Source: CAYLHS01 sp964496205 (GTDB taxonomy: Bacteria > Actinomycetota > Acidimicrobiia > Spongiisociales > UBA4744). Taken from it: DNA of 22,646 nt. The DNA lies in NCBI GenBank assembly GCA_964496205.1, contig CAZBXV010000035.1:1-22646 (forward strand), written 5' to 3'. Shown here piece by piece: positions 1-8,963 of the stretch. A program made the translations under genes and the position numbers. The notes under the pieces are model-generated. The model did no database searches. It was not told where the DNA came from and was given only the letters and a program-made list of their open reading frames with translations. Position 1 is the first letter of the stretch. Each line of letters opens with the position of its first letter.

Positions 1-22
1 CCGGAGGTTGGCGGTCAGGGCA

Positions 23-1294
23 CTACGGGTACACGCCCCGAACCAGCTTGGCCTCCGCCACTCTCCGAATCCCCTTGATCAAGGCGGCCGTGCGCATGTC
101 AACCTCCTCCCTGATACTGATCGAGAGCACCTCGTCAAACGCCTTGTTCATGATCTCTCTGAGGCGGGCGACGGTCTCGTTCTCGGACCAGAAGTAGTTC
201 TGGAGGTCCTGCACCCACTCGAAGTACGAGACGGTCACACCGCCCGAGTTGGCGAGGACATCAGGAATCAGGAAGACGCCTTTGTCGTCGAGAATCTGAT
301 CTGCCTCCATCGTCGTTGGCCCGTTCGCCCCTTCGGCGACGATTCTCGCCTTGATCTTCTCCGCGTTGTCCTTGTGAATGACCCCGGCGATGGCGGCGGG
401 AATCAGGATGTCACACGGCAGTTCGAGAAGCTCCTCATTGCTCAGGTGTTCGGCGTCTGGGTAGTCGTCGAGGAGCCCGTGCTCGTCCACCCACCGAACC
501 ACCTTGCCGATCTCGAGACCCTTCGGGTCGTAGATGGCACCGTGGACGTCGGAAACGGCCACAACCGAGCATCCGATCTCAGCCGCCGCGACCGCCGCAT
601 ACCGGCCCACATTGCCGAACCCCTGGACGACAACCCGAGCGCCAGAGATTGGTAGGCCGATGTGTACGGCTGCACTCGGGATGAGACTGACCAAACCGCG
701 TCCTGTTGCCTCGCGACGTGCTACCGACCCGCCCAACGAGGGTGGCTTGCCGGTGACCACGGCCGGTTCGGAGTGGCCGACCTGCTGACTGTAGGTATCC
801 ATGATCCACGCCATCGTCTGCTCGTTCGTGCCCATGTCGGGAGCCGGAATGTCCTTGTTGGGCCCGATGAAGTTGATGATCTCGGCCGTGAAACGTCTCG
901 TGACTCGTTGGAGTTCCGGCAAGCTCAGGGCGTGGGGGTCCACTCGCACCCCGCCCTTGGCACCACCGAACGGCAGACCGACGATCGACGTCTTCCAGGT
1001 CATCAGCATCGCGAGGGCCGCGACCTCGCCGAGGTTGACGTCGGTTGCGTAACGAATACCGCCCTTGGTCGGGCCCATCGAGAGCACGTGCTGTACCCGG
1101 TATCCGAACAGCGTCTCCACATCTGAGTACTTGTCTCGTCGGTACGGGAATGTCACGATCAGTGAACGCTGCGGGTACCGAAGTCGCTCCCATACGTTGT
1201 GATCGAGGTTCATGAGTTCGGCGACGCGATCGAACTGTGCGACCGCCTCGTCGTACATCTGTGATTTCCACTCGCCCTTCGAAATGCTTTCCAT
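23..1294 (-). CDS. gdhA: Glu/Leu/Phe/Val-family dehydrogenase, probably glutamate dehydrogenase
   Basis: This 423-residue protein is full length for the family. It most likely interconverts glutamate and 2-oxoglutarate plus ammonia with NAD(P)H in the cytoplasm. The N-terminal catalytic domain shows GPTKGGIR and PFGGAKGGV, which carry the substrate-binding and catalytic lysines, and then PAPDMGTNEQTMAW with the conserved aspartate. The C-terminal Rossmann domain shows VVVQGFGNVG (GxGxxG). The ATG at 1294 is chosen because GGAGGTGG lies just upstream on the minus strand (plus-strand 1298-1305) and a TAGATT box lies at 1319-1314. It is divergent from the DUF488 gene, with only 35 bases between the two start codons. 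The coenzyme preference cannot be read confidently, and a leucine or phenylalanine dehydrogenase is a less likely alternative. Confidence 0.93.
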   Translation of the reverse strand: MESISKGEWKSQMYDEAVAQFDRVAELMNLDHNVWERLRYPQRSLIVTFPYRRDKYSDVETLFGYRVQHVLSMGPTKGGIRYATDVNLGEVAALAMLMTWKTSIVGLPFGGAKGGVRVDPHALSLPELQRVTRRFTAEIINFIGPNKDIPAPDMGTNEQTMAWIMDTYSQQVGHSEPAVVTGKPPSLGGSVARREATGRGLVSLIPSAAVHIGLPISGARVVVQGFGNVGRYAAVAAAEIGCSVVAVSDVHGAIYDPKGLEIGKVVRWVDEHGLLDDYPDAEHLSNEELLELPCDILIPAAIAGVIHKDNAEKIKARIVAEGANGPTTMEADQILDDKGVFLIPDVLANSGGVTVSYFEWVQDLQNYFWSENETVARLREIMNKAFDEVLSISIREEVDMRTAALIKGIRRVAEAKLVRGVYP

Positions 1295-1297
1295 CAG

Positions 1298-1323
1298 CCA
1301 CCTCCGGCATCACAATCTACTCT
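1298..1323. promoter_or_regulatory. Overlapping divergent promoters between gdhA and the DUF488 gene
   Basis: On the minus strand TAGATT (plus 1314-1319) could serve as the -10 box for gdhA, followed by a GGAGGTGG ribosome-binding site (plus 1298-1305). On the plus strand TACTCT (1318-1323) ends six bases before the DUF488 ATG at 1330, as expected for a leaderless transcript. The two boxes share two bases, so the polymerases would exclude each other. No clear -35 box is seen on either strand. This is inference from sequence pattern only. Confidence 0.45.
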
Positions 1324-1329
1324 CGTCCT

Positions 1330-1773
1330 ATGACGCCGAATGAACCTCCCGTCGTGTACACGATCGGCCACGGGGCCGGGAGCTTCTCCACACTCTCCGG
1401 TTTCCTCGATCGCTTCAACATCGCGACCGTGATCGACGTACGCACACGGCCCTACTCGCGACATGCGCCTGACTTCCGGCGCGAGACGCTCGAGCATCTC
1501 ACAACGTCTGCGGGATTCGGGTACCGATGGATGGGCGACACGCTCGGTGGTCGCGATGAGGCACCCGAACCCGCTGCGTTTCTGGCGTCGATCCACACCG
1601 TCCTCACACTCACGAAGGAAGCGCCTGTAGTCCTGCTCTGTGCCGAAACCGACCCGGCACACTGCCACCGATCCACCATTCTCGCTCCCGCGCTCGAACA
1701 GCAAGGGGCACGCGTCGTTCACATCCTTTCGGATGGATCGACGAGATTCCAACAGCCGACCTTCGACTGGTGA
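1330..1773 (+). CDS. DUF488 family protein
   Basis: The protein has 147 residues when started at ATG 1330. An in-frame upstream extension would run into gdhA on the other strand and is not favoured. Family hallmarks are YTIGHGAGSF at residues 10-19, VIDVRTRPYSRH around residues 35-46, and CAETDPAHCHR at 104-114, which holds the paired cysteines and the CHR signature. The biochemical role of DUF488 proteins is not established; they are small soluble proteins with a conserved Cys/His/Arg cluster suggestive of a nucleotide or small-molecule site. TACTCT six bases before the ATG, with no Shine-Dalgarno sequence, suggests leaderless translation. The stop lies 28 bases before the adnA start on the same strand, so read-through into adnA is possible. 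Confidence 0.88.
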   Translation: MTPNEPPVVYTIGHGAGSFSTLSGFLDRFNIATVIDVRTRPYSRHAPDFRRETLEHLTTSAGFGYRWMGDTLGGRDEAPEPAAFLASIHTVLTLTKEAPVVLLCAETDPAHCHRSTILAPALEQQGARVVHILSDGSTRFQQPTFDW

Positions 1774-1789
1774 TGTCCCACCCTGCCTC

Positions 1790-1795
1790 TACGCT
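1790..1795 (+). promoter_or_regulatory. Candidate -10 box for leaderless adnA
   Basis: TACGCT fits the TAnnnT pattern and ends exactly six bases before GTG 1802. There is no Shine-Dalgarno sequence between them. The same hexamer at the same spacing stands before the gene at 11915. A matching -35 box is not obvious. Confidence 0.45.
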
Positions 1796-1801
1796 GTTGA
1801 C

Positions 1802-4687
1802 GTGACCGAGCGACGGATCAACCCATCCGAATGGACCACTGCGGTCGACGCCGAAGACGGCCGCCAGTTGGTGGTCGGTGGACCCGGAACAGGCAAGACC
1901 GAGTTTCTCGTACGGCGCGCCGTATCACTCATCGACAAGGGCCTGCCGCCCGACGATCTGCTGCTCCTGTCATTCTCGAGACGGGGTGTCGCCGACCTCA
2001 GAAGCCGGCTCCGCGAAAGGCTGCGTCGCACCGGCATCTCGATTCCTGCGATGACGTTCCACGCGCTCGCCGCCCGCATACTCGAAGCCACCACCGTCGT
2101 ACCAGCCCTACTGACCGGTCCGGAGCAGGTCGCGTTGGTTCATCGTCTTCTCCTGCGCGAAGACCCGAATGAGTGGCCGGTGTCATTCCGACCGTTGTTG
2201 GCAACCGATGCCTTCGCCACGGAGGTGACCGACTTCCTCCTTCGGTGCAGCGAGCAGCTCATCGAACCCGACGAGCTCCGACGGTCAGAGAGATCGGACT
2301 GGCGTGCGATGCCCGGACTCCTAGAGCGCTACAGGGACTTCCTTGCCCATGAGGGCAGGATCGACTACGGAACGTTGCTCGTCGAGGCCATTCGCATGAT
2401 CGACAACGACGCGACGATCGTTCCCTACCGGTACGTTCTCGTGGACGAGTATCAAGACACCACCGCTGCACAAGCTGGTCTTCTCGATCGCCTGTCGACG
2501 GGCAATATCACCGTCGCCGCAGACCCCTACCAATCGATCTACAGCTTCCGCGGAACCGACCTGAACAACGTCGAGAGGTTCTCCCGCACCGCTCAACGTC
2601 TCGTACTGACCACTTCGTTCAGGGTTCCATCCCACATCCTTGCTGCCGCGGAACGGGTGGTTGCAGGGGGGTCCCTTCCCGGTGCCGGCGGTCCGGTCGA
2701 GCCGGCGCCGGGAACCGGCAGCGTCGAGACGTACCGCTTCACCCAGCAGAGCGAAGAGGCTGAGTGGATTGCCCGGGAGATTCACAGACTCCATCTCGAG
2801 CAGAGCTACCCGTACGCGGCAATCGCCGTGTTCGTCAGGTCGAAACGCCGCTTCCTCCCCGAGTTGTCTCGAGCGCTCGAGCGCAGAGGGATCCCACACG
2901 ATCAACCGGATTCAAGACTGGTCGACCACCCCGCCGTGAGAACCCTCTTCGACTGTGCCCTCGCGGCCACATCTACCGGCAAGGCCCGAGACGCCGCAGT
3001 TCGGCGCATTCTGCTGGGACGGCTGTTCGAGCTTTCGCTTGGAAGAATGCGTGAGCTGGAGCAGCACCACATCAGCCTTCCGTGGGCCGATGTGATTCGC
3101 ACAGGCGTTCCGGACGGCCGGCCACTTGCGAGACTCATCGAAGACCCGGCGTGGGCGACCGAGGTCCCGGCAATCGATGGGCTCTGGGAGGTCTGGACAG
3201 AGCTTCCTCAGATGATTCCGGTTGCCAAAGAACCCGGCAGGATGGGGGAACGAGCCGCCCTCACCTCGCTTGCACAGGTGCTGGGCAGGCTCGCCGACCG
3301 GGATCCGGCGATGTCACTCGACGGCTACCGCCGGATGGCAACCGAGGAGGACTTCGAAGCAACTCCCCTGCTCTCGTACCGCTCCCCGAACGAGGACAGA
3401 CTCACGCTCACCACCCTCCACCAGTCCAAGGGACTCCAGTTCGACTTCGTTTTCATAGCCGATGCCGTCGAAGGGACGTTCCCGGATCTGCGACCACGGG
3501 AGTCGCTGCTGGGTTCCCGTCACCTGAACGCGTCACTTCCCGAAGACACCCCAGGCTACCTGCGCTTTCGGCTCCAAGAGGAGATGCGCCTCGCCTACAC
3601 GGCGATGAGCAGGGCCCGGCGAAGAGTCGTGTGGACCTGCACGTCCCGCGGCTTCGACGAGGGCCGAGGGATGCCGAGCCGTTTCATCGCTTCGGTTGCC
3701 GGCGCCGACACGGTCGAGGAGGCGCTCGGTCGCCCAACCGCCGACAACACTCCGGTGACACCATTGGAGGGCGAGGCATGGTTACGAGCCATCGCGGGTG
3801 ATCCGGCCGAGGCCAGTGCCAGGAGGGCCGCAGCCATGTCTCTGCTGATCGACGGATCGACGTGGGGGATGCGCCCGTGGCGCCGGTTCGCCGGAACCGC
3901 GCCACGCGGACCGGACACAGGTCTGGTGGGTGAGCGTCTGATCATGTCTCCATCACGTGCGGAGGCGTACCTGACGTGTCCACGTCGGTTCGCGTTCGAA
4001 CGCCTCTTGCACGTGGGTGGTGACCCGTCCACCTACGCACTGCTCGGCTTGGTGATCCACGAGGTCCTCGAGCGCGTCGAACGCGCTGCCATGGAACGTG
4101 GTGACCGGCACGCCACTCTGGACGAAGCCCTCGCGTACCTATCCACGCGTTGGGAGAGTGAGCAGTTCGGGGGGGCTCCCTGGGCAGACTCGTGGAAGCG
4201 AAGGGCAGCGTTCATCCTCGAACGGCTCTACACCCAGTGGCCCGGATCAGGAGATCCGGTCCTGATCGAACGTGACCTCACACTCGAGGTCGACGGCATC
4301 CAATGGCGCGGCCGTGTCGATCGGGTCGAGCGTCGTGACGCAGGGCTCACCGTCGTCGACTACAAGACGAGCGCTACCCCCTCGAGCATCGGGGACGCGG
4401 CGGCGTCGATCCAGCTCGGCTTCTACGCGATGGCTACAGAGGACACCTTGGGCGAGGTTGTGGCCGGTGGAGAGATGTGGTTTCCCGCCAACAAGCAACA
4501 GAAAAAGGTCCCGGTGCGAAGCCTCGACATCAATCGAATGGGGGAGATTCGTGAACTCATGCGTCTCGCCTCGGTGGGCGTGAGAAGCGAAGAGTGGATG
4601 CCGCTGCCCAGCAAGGCGTGTGACAGATGCTCCATTCGCCTCGTGTGCCCGGAGTGGCCCGAGGGTCAGGAGGCATTCGCCCGATGA
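1802..4687 (+). CDS. adnA: AdnA-like UvrD-family helicase with C-terminal RecB-type nuclease
   Basis: This is the first subunit of an AdnAB-type heterodimer, which in mycobacteria unwinds and resects DNA double-strand breaks. From GTG 1802 it has 961 residues, somewhat shorter than I recall for the mycobacterial subunits. Superfamily 1 helicase motifs are Walker A GGPGTGKT (26-33), Walker B DEYQDT (215-220), DPYQSIYSFRG, TLHQSKGLQFDFVF and YTAMSRARRR. The C-terminal nuclease keeps its whole expected set: H753, D840, D853-Y-K855 and Q871LGFY, with an Fe-S cysteine pattern of C726, C940, C943 and C949. Starts at 1640 and 1733 were rejected because they lie inside the DUF488 gene; GTG 1802 gives the normal INPSEW Q-motif region next to the start and follows a TACGCT box. 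Its stop overlaps the adnB start (ATGA). Confidence 0.9.
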   Translation: MTERRINPSEWTTAVDAEDGRQLVVGGPGTGKTEFLVRRAVSLIDKGLPPDDLLLLSFSRRGVADLRSRLRERLRRTGISIPAMTFHALAARILEATTVVPALLTGPEQVALVHRLLLREDPNEWPVSFRPLLATDAFATEVTDFLLRCSEQLIEPDELRRSERSDWRAMPGLLERYRDFLAHEGRIDYGTLLVEAIRMIDNDATIVPYRYVLVDEYQDTTAAQAGLLDRLSTGNITVAADPYQSIYSFRGTDLNNVERFSRTAQRLVLTTSFRVPSHILAAAERVVAGGSLPGAGGPVEPAPGTGSVETYRFTQQSEEAEWIAREIHRLHLEQSYPYAAIAVFVRSKRRFLPELSRALERRGIPHDQPDSRLVDHPAVRTLFDCALAATSTGKARDAAVRRILLGRLFELSLGRMRELEQHHISLPWADVIRTGVPDGRPLARLIEDPAWATEVPAIDGLWEVWTELPQMIPVAKEPGRMGERAALTSLAQVLGRLADRDPAMSLDGYRRMATEEDFEATPLLSYRSPNEDRLTLTTLHQSKGLQFDFVFIADAVEGTFPDLRPRESLLGSRHLNASLPEDTPGYLRFRLQEEMRLAYTAMSRARRRVVWTCTSRGFDEGRGMPSRFIASVAGADTVEEALGRPTADNTPVTPLEGEAWLRAIAGDPAEASARRAAAMSLLIDGSTWGMRPWRRFAGTAPRGPDTGLVGERLIMSPSRAEAYLTCPRRFAFERLLHVGGDPSTYALLGLVIHEVLERVERAAMERGDRHATLDEALAYLSTRWESEQFGGAPWADSWKRRAAFILERLYTQWPGSGDPVLIERDLTLEVDGIQWRGRVDRVERRDAGLTVVDYKTSATPSSIGDAAASIQLGFYAMATEDTLGEVVAGGEMWFPANKQQKKVPVRSLDINRMGEIRELMRLASVGVRSEEWMPLPSKACDRCSIRLVCPEWPEGQEAFAR

Positions 4688-7620
4688 TTCCGACTCCGGA
4701 GCAGCAGCGCATCATCGATCACCCACTCGCACCACTTCGGGTTGCCGCAGGAGCGGGGACTGGAAAGACCACCACCATCGCGATGCGCCTTGCCTCACTG
4801 GTGCTGCGAGACCAGATCGAACCCGAGTCGGCTCTCGGCATCACCTTCACCAACAAGGCGGCAGCAGAACTCGCGGACCGGTTGCGGACCTATCTGCCGG
4901 AGTTCGCGAAGCAGGGCAGAGAGGTGGAAGTGACCACGTACCACGGGTTCGCGCACAAACTCCTGTCCGAGTTCGGTCCGATGATCGGTCTCACGCGGGA
5001 CGTGGCCGTCATCGGACCCGGGTTCCAGAGGCAGCTCCTTCGGGAGGCGCTCGCCTCGACACCGACCTCCGTTCTCGATCTGACCGCGCCCGCCCGGCGC
5101 GTCGATGAGCTCGCAACGCTCTCGTCACGTCTCGGTGATCACCTCCGGTCGCCCACCGAGCTCGCCGCCATGCCGGCCGAGGACGATGTGGCCGTTGAAC
5201 GCCACGAAATGGCACAGGTCCTCGAAGGCTACGGTGCACTGAAGACACGACTCGGTGTCGTCGACTACTCCGACCTGATTCGCATAGCCCATCAGATCGT
5301 CTCCGATCACACCGTCGCAGCTCGCATTCGGGCCCGGTACCGTCTTGTCCTCCTCGACGAGTACCAAGACACGAATCCTGCACAACGCGAGTTGCTGTTG
5401 TGTCTCTTCGGCAATGGGTTCCCGGTGACCGCTGTCGGCGACCCCGACCAGACGATCTACGAGTGGCGTGGAGCATCTTTGGAGAACTTCGCTTCGTTCC
5501 CCCAGCACTTCCGCACGGAGACCGGTCCCGCACCGACCCTCGAGCTCGGTCGGAATCGCAGATCCGATCGCACCATCATCGATGCAGCGAACCTCGTGAA
5601 GCGCAAGATCGCGGCATCGGGATCGATCGAACGCCTGGATCCGGGTGTGGGAGCGAGCGACGGCAGCGTCCAGCTGGGCTGGTTCCAATCCGCCACCGAG
5701 GAGGCACGGTGGATAGCCGATCAGGTACGACACCTGCACGACGACGAGGGTGTCCCGTGGAACGAGATCGCCTTGCTGTTCAGGAAGAACAGTTCCATCC
5801 CCCTCGTTCGCGAAGCGCTCGAGTCTCTCGATGTTCCGGTCGAGGTCGCTGCCCTTGGAGGTCTGCTCCAAGTGCCTGAGGTCACAGACGTGCACGCATG
5901 GATGCGTCTGCTGGCCCGGCCGGATGACACCGCGGCGCTCGCACGGATCCTGATGGGATCCTCCTACCGGCTCGGATTGGGGGATCTGGCCAAGCTCCAG
6001 AGCGATCGCTCAATGCTGGAAGCCATCGACAGCACTCCGACAGACGTGGACGCCGAGCTGACCAAACGCCTCTCAGAATTCAGAGATCGCTACAGGACAC
6101 TGCTGTCGCTCGCACAAGGTGTCACCCTGGTCGAACTCGCCAGGCGCATCCTCGATGCGACCGGCGCATGGGCGGAAGCCGAGACCATGGAAGGTGCTCG
6201 GCGCCTCTCCACCCGCCTGAATCTCTACCGCTTCCTCGACCTGGCCGAGGAGTGGAGTCCGCTCGAGGGAAGACCCTCATTGGACGCGTTCCTCGACTAC
6301 CTCGAACTGCTCCAAGAGGACCGGGCATCCGAAGAACTGGACACGGCAACTCTCAGCGGCGAGGACGCCGTCTCGCTACTCACCGTGCACCGATCCAAGG
6401 GGCTCGAGTGGACCGTTGTGTTTCTGCCGGCCGTCTGCAAGGGAACATTCCCCTCGGCACCGTACGGCGGGCTCGATGATCCCGACCGGTACGCCAGGTC
6501 ACTCCCGAGCGAGCTTCGCCTGGACGATGAGCAAGGCGACCTCCGGGCACGTCACGACGGCCAGGAGTGGCGTACGGCGTATGTCGCAGTGACGAGAGCA
6601 AAACGCCGCCTCGTGCTCACAGGGGCGTACTGGTACACACTTGGACAGGCGAAAAGGCCGAGCCCCCTGTTCGAGTTGCTGGCTTCACTCGAAGGCGCAG
6701 AGGTCGTGGCAGCCTCCGACGGTCCGGGCAACCCGCCGGTCTCACTCCGTTCGACACCGACTGGGTCAACTCCCGATCCCCTGTTCGGGACATGGGAAGA
6801 AGCATTCCCCAGGGCGGAAGCCGATCCGGCATGGCTCCGAGACCTCGCTCATGATGTGCGCCATTTCGAGGACGAGCGCCATCAACTACAGCTGGTACTC
6901 GACGGACTGCCAAGTGAGCCGGACGCAGACCCAGAGGATCTTCCGCTTCGTGTTTCCGTCTCCAATCTGGTCACGTACGCAACCTGCCCACGGCGCTACT
7001 TCTGGACCTCTGTCGATCCCCTCCCACGCCGTTCTTCTTCTGCCGCGCGAAGAGGCGTTGAAGTACACAGACGGATCGAGTTGCACAACCGAGGTGTGCT
7101 CCCCCTGACCGAGGAGTACGACATCGCCGACGGCGAGGCATCGGCCGGGCCTGATCCCTTTGCCGTCTACGAGTCATCCCGGTTTGCAGAGGACCGGCCA
7201 CTCCGCGTGGAGACACCGTTCGACCTCGCCTTGGCCGGCGCAACGGTTACCGGTCGAATCGACGCAATCTATGGGCGTGAAGGCGGGCCGTGGGAGATCG
7301 TCGATTTCAAGAGCGGACGGCCATCCGAGAATCCGGCGGTCGAAGTGCAGCTGGAGGCATATGCGCTGGCCGCGAGAGACGTGAATCCCGATGTCGATCT
7401 GTCTGTTTCATTCGCGTACCTCGGCGGCGGACTCGAAACCCGCACCAAGCAGGCCGATGACCCGTGGCTCGACGCAGCACGGATCCATCTCGTTGAGCTC
7501 ATCGGAGCCATCAGGGAAGGCCGGTACGAACCGTCACCGTCGCCGACCTGCAGATGGTGTGACTTCCTGCCGTTCTGCGAACAAGGAAGGGCCTACCTCG
7601 ATACCAGTGCCACGTCGTGA
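4684..7620 (+). CDS. adnB: AdnB-like UvrD-family helicase with C-terminal RecB-type nuclease
   Basis: This second subunit of the AdnAB-type resection machine has 978 residues from ATG 4684. The ATG shares four bases (ATGA) with the adnA stop, so equal synthesis of both subunits by translational coupling is likely. Motor motifs are Walker A AGAGTGKT (22-29), FTNKAAAEL, DEYQDT (225-230), GDPDQTIYEWRGA, LLTVHRSKGLEWTVVF and YVAVTRAKRRL. Nuclease residues are H795, D860, D874-F-K876 and Q889LEAY, with cysteines C768, C956, C959 and C965 for the Fe-S cluster. Both motor and nuclease centres look intact. The paralogous, tandem, coupled arrangement is what separates AdnAB from a lone UvrD or from AddAB. 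The stop overlaps GTG 7617 of the broken protease gene downstream. Confidence 0.92.
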   Translation: MIPTPEQQRIIDHPLAPLRVAAGAGTGKTTTIAMRLASLVLRDQIEPESALGITFTNKAAAELADRLRTYLPEFAKQGREVEVTTYHGFAHKLLSEFGPMIGLTRDVAVIGPGFQRQLLREALASTPTSVLDLTAPARRVDELATLSSRLGDHLRSPTELAAMPAEDDVAVERHEMAQVLEGYGALKTRLGVVDYSDLIRIAHQIVSDHTVAARIRARYRLVLLDEYQDTNPAQRELLLCLFGNGFPVTAVGDPDQTIYEWRGASLENFASFPQHFRTETGPAPTLELGRNRRSDRTIIDAANLVKRKIAASGSIERLDPGVGASDGSVQLGWFQSATEEARWIADQVRHLHDDEGVPWNEIALLFRKNSSIPLVREALESLDVPVEVAALGGLLQVPEVTDVHAWMRLLARPDDTAALARILMGSSYRLGLGDLAKLQSDRSMLEAIDSTPTDVDAELTKRLSEFRDRYRTLLSLAQGVTLVELARRILDATGAWAEAETMEGARRLSTRLNLYRFLDLAEEWSPLEGRPSLDAFLDYLELLQEDRASEELDTATLSGEDAVSLLTVHRSKGLEWTVVFLPAVCKGTFPSAPYGGLDDPDRYARSLPSELRLDDEQGDLRARHDGQEWRTAYVAVTRAKRRLVLTGAYWYTLGQAKRPSPLFELLASLEGAEVVAASDGPGNPPVSLRSTPTGSTPDPLFGTWEEAFPRAEADPAWLRDLAHDVRHFEDERHQLQLVLDGLPSEPDADPEDLPLRVSVSNLVTYATCPRRYFWTSVDPLPRRSSSAARRGVEVHRRIELHNRGVLPLTEEYDIADGEASAGPDPFAVYESSRFAEDRPLRVETPFDLALAGATVTGRIDAIYGREGGPWEIVDFKSGRPSENPAVEVQLEAYALAARDVNPDVDLSVSFAYLGGGLETRTKQADDPWLDAARIHLVELIGAIREGRYEPSPSPTCRWCDFLPFCEQGRAYLDTSATS

Positions 7621-8275
7621 ACTCGCACTCCAAGCCCATCGACCTGCTGATCGTGCTGATGCTCGAATGCTCAGTCGCAGCAGGCGCCCAGGCCGTCTTC
7701 CACACGGGGGTGTCGGGAGTCGTCGAGCAGTATCGTTGGCCGCCTACGCGGCCATGATCACGATCGTGGTTGCGGCAGTCCGTGCCACACACAGCCCACT
7801 GGCAGCAACACTCGGCTGGTCGAGGACGCGCCTCGGCCGTCAGGTGGCGGTCGCATGTGGGCTCTTGTTGTGTGCTCATTGTCGGTTGCACCGTGATTCC
7901 GGTTCTGTTCGGCGTCCCGTGGCGGGACGTTCTGAACAACACCGGCAAGACTCCGATCGGGCTCGCCCTCGACGCGGTCTTCTTCCTGCTGGTCGTCGGA
8001 CCGGTTGAAGAGACGGTGTTCCGCGGATACGTCCTGCGCCCACTCCTCGATATCACTCGAAACCGACACGCCGCCGTGCTCCTTTCGGCACTCGATTCGG
8101 AGTGTGGCACTACCCCGTAGCCTTGTCCCTGCCACAGGTGGCGACGACAGCAGGCTTCGGCGTCATCGTGGGCTACGCGAGGGTGTACGTTACGAGTTGC
8201 ACGACGGGGGCGGCCGCCCTCGCACACGGTCTGCTGGACACCTTCCAGGAGACCCTCGGAACACTGCTCGGGTGA
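7617..8275 (+). pseudogene. CPBP/CAAX-type intramembrane metalloprotease gene, broken by frameshifts
   Basis: Conceptual joining of reading frames gives a roughly 220-residue membrane protein of the CPBP (Abi, CAAX protease) family. The segments are as follows. GTG 7617, overlapping the adnB stop as GTGA, opens a frame with IDLLIVLMLE and runs to about 7730. A second frame with LAAYAAMITIVVAAV runs to about 7860. A third, with PVEETVFRGYVLRPLL (the EExxxR motif, glutamates at 8007 and 8010), runs to about 8093. A fourth, from 8096, has FGVWHYP and AHGLLD, which carry the other metal-binding histidines, and ends at TGA 8273. The pattern needs one base lost, one gained and one lost, in order. 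All family motifs survive, so the damage is recent, or it is a local sequencing or assembly error. No other gene in the window is frameshifted. Confidence 0.8.
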
Positions 8276-8327
8276 TGGTGCAGCCAACGCGCCGTCCACC
8301 CGGTAGGTTGGATACAAAAGGAGTGCC

Positions 8328-8963
8328 ATGGCAGTGATCACGGTGTGGAGTGACATGTGTTGCGCGTGGAGCTACGTGACTGGCATCCGTCTCCGCAAGA
8401 TGCGAGACGACCTTGGAGCGACTTCCGTGTCGTTCGATTTCCGCGCGTGGCCCCTCGACGTCACCTTCCGAGCACGCCCCGCGACGCGGGTGCGTGCAGA
8501 GATCGTCGCCCTCGCCCAGCACGAGCCGAGCGCGTTCACCCTCTATGAGGGCGAACCTCCCACCTCATCGGTACTCGCCTCGGAGGCCCAGAAGTGGGGC
8601 TACAGCTATGGCGAGGACGTGGGCGAGCACTTCGACCTTGCGCTCCGGCGAGCGATGTTCCTGCACTCGCGCAACGTCGGTGTCCTGTCCGAATTGGTCG
8701 CTATCGCCGACACCGAGGGTCTGGAGGCGTCCGCGCTCGAGGATGCGCTGGTGACCGGCAGATATCGCAACGCGGTGAATGATGACATCGAGGCAGGACG
8801 AGAGTTGCCCGTCGAGGGAAGCCCGACGCTTCTGCTTTCGGATGGGACCGTGTACTCGAATCCTGGGTTCGAGGTCAATCGGGTGAGAGAGATCCCGATC
8901 ATCGTGACGGATCACCCGGCGGTTCTGGAAGACCTCATTCGACGTGCGGCCTGGCTGGACTAG
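8328..8963 (+). CDS. DsbA-family (thioredoxin-fold) protein with altered CxxC
   Basis: This 211-residue protein has no signal peptide, so it is cytoplasmic. It resembles FrnE-like and 2-hydroxychromene-2-carboxylate isomerase-like members of the DsbA family: a beta strand ITVWSD, then MCCAWSYV (residues 10-17), a helical insertion domain, and the cis-proline loop EGSPTLLL (P166). Aligned to the usual SDxxCPWCY, the active site reads C12-A-W-S15. The second cysteine is replaced by serine, so a standard dithiol oxidoreductase cycle is unlikely; the extra C11 sits one place too early. AAAAGGAG at 8316-8323, four bases before ATG 8328, is the clearest ribosome-binding site in the window. The gene converges on dtd and its TAG lies inside the shared inverted repeat. 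The exact substrate is unknown. Confidence 0.82.
   Translation: MAVITVWSDMCCAWSYVTGIRLRKMRDDLGATSVSFDFRAWPLDVTFRARPATRVRAEIVALAQHEPSAFTLYEGEPPTSSVLASEAQKWGYSYGEDVGEHFDLALRRAMFLHSRNVGVLSELVAIADTEGLEASALEDALVTGRYRNAVNDDIEAGRELPVEGSPTLLLSDGTVYSNPGFEVNRVREIPIIVTDHPAVLEDLIRRAAWLD

Noticed and set aside
1640..1801. Longer N-terminus for adnA from the start at 1640 or ATG 1733
   Set aside because: It would overlap most of the DUF488 3' end in another frame, the extra residues have no helicase features, and GTG 1802 has a promoter box at the recurring spacing.
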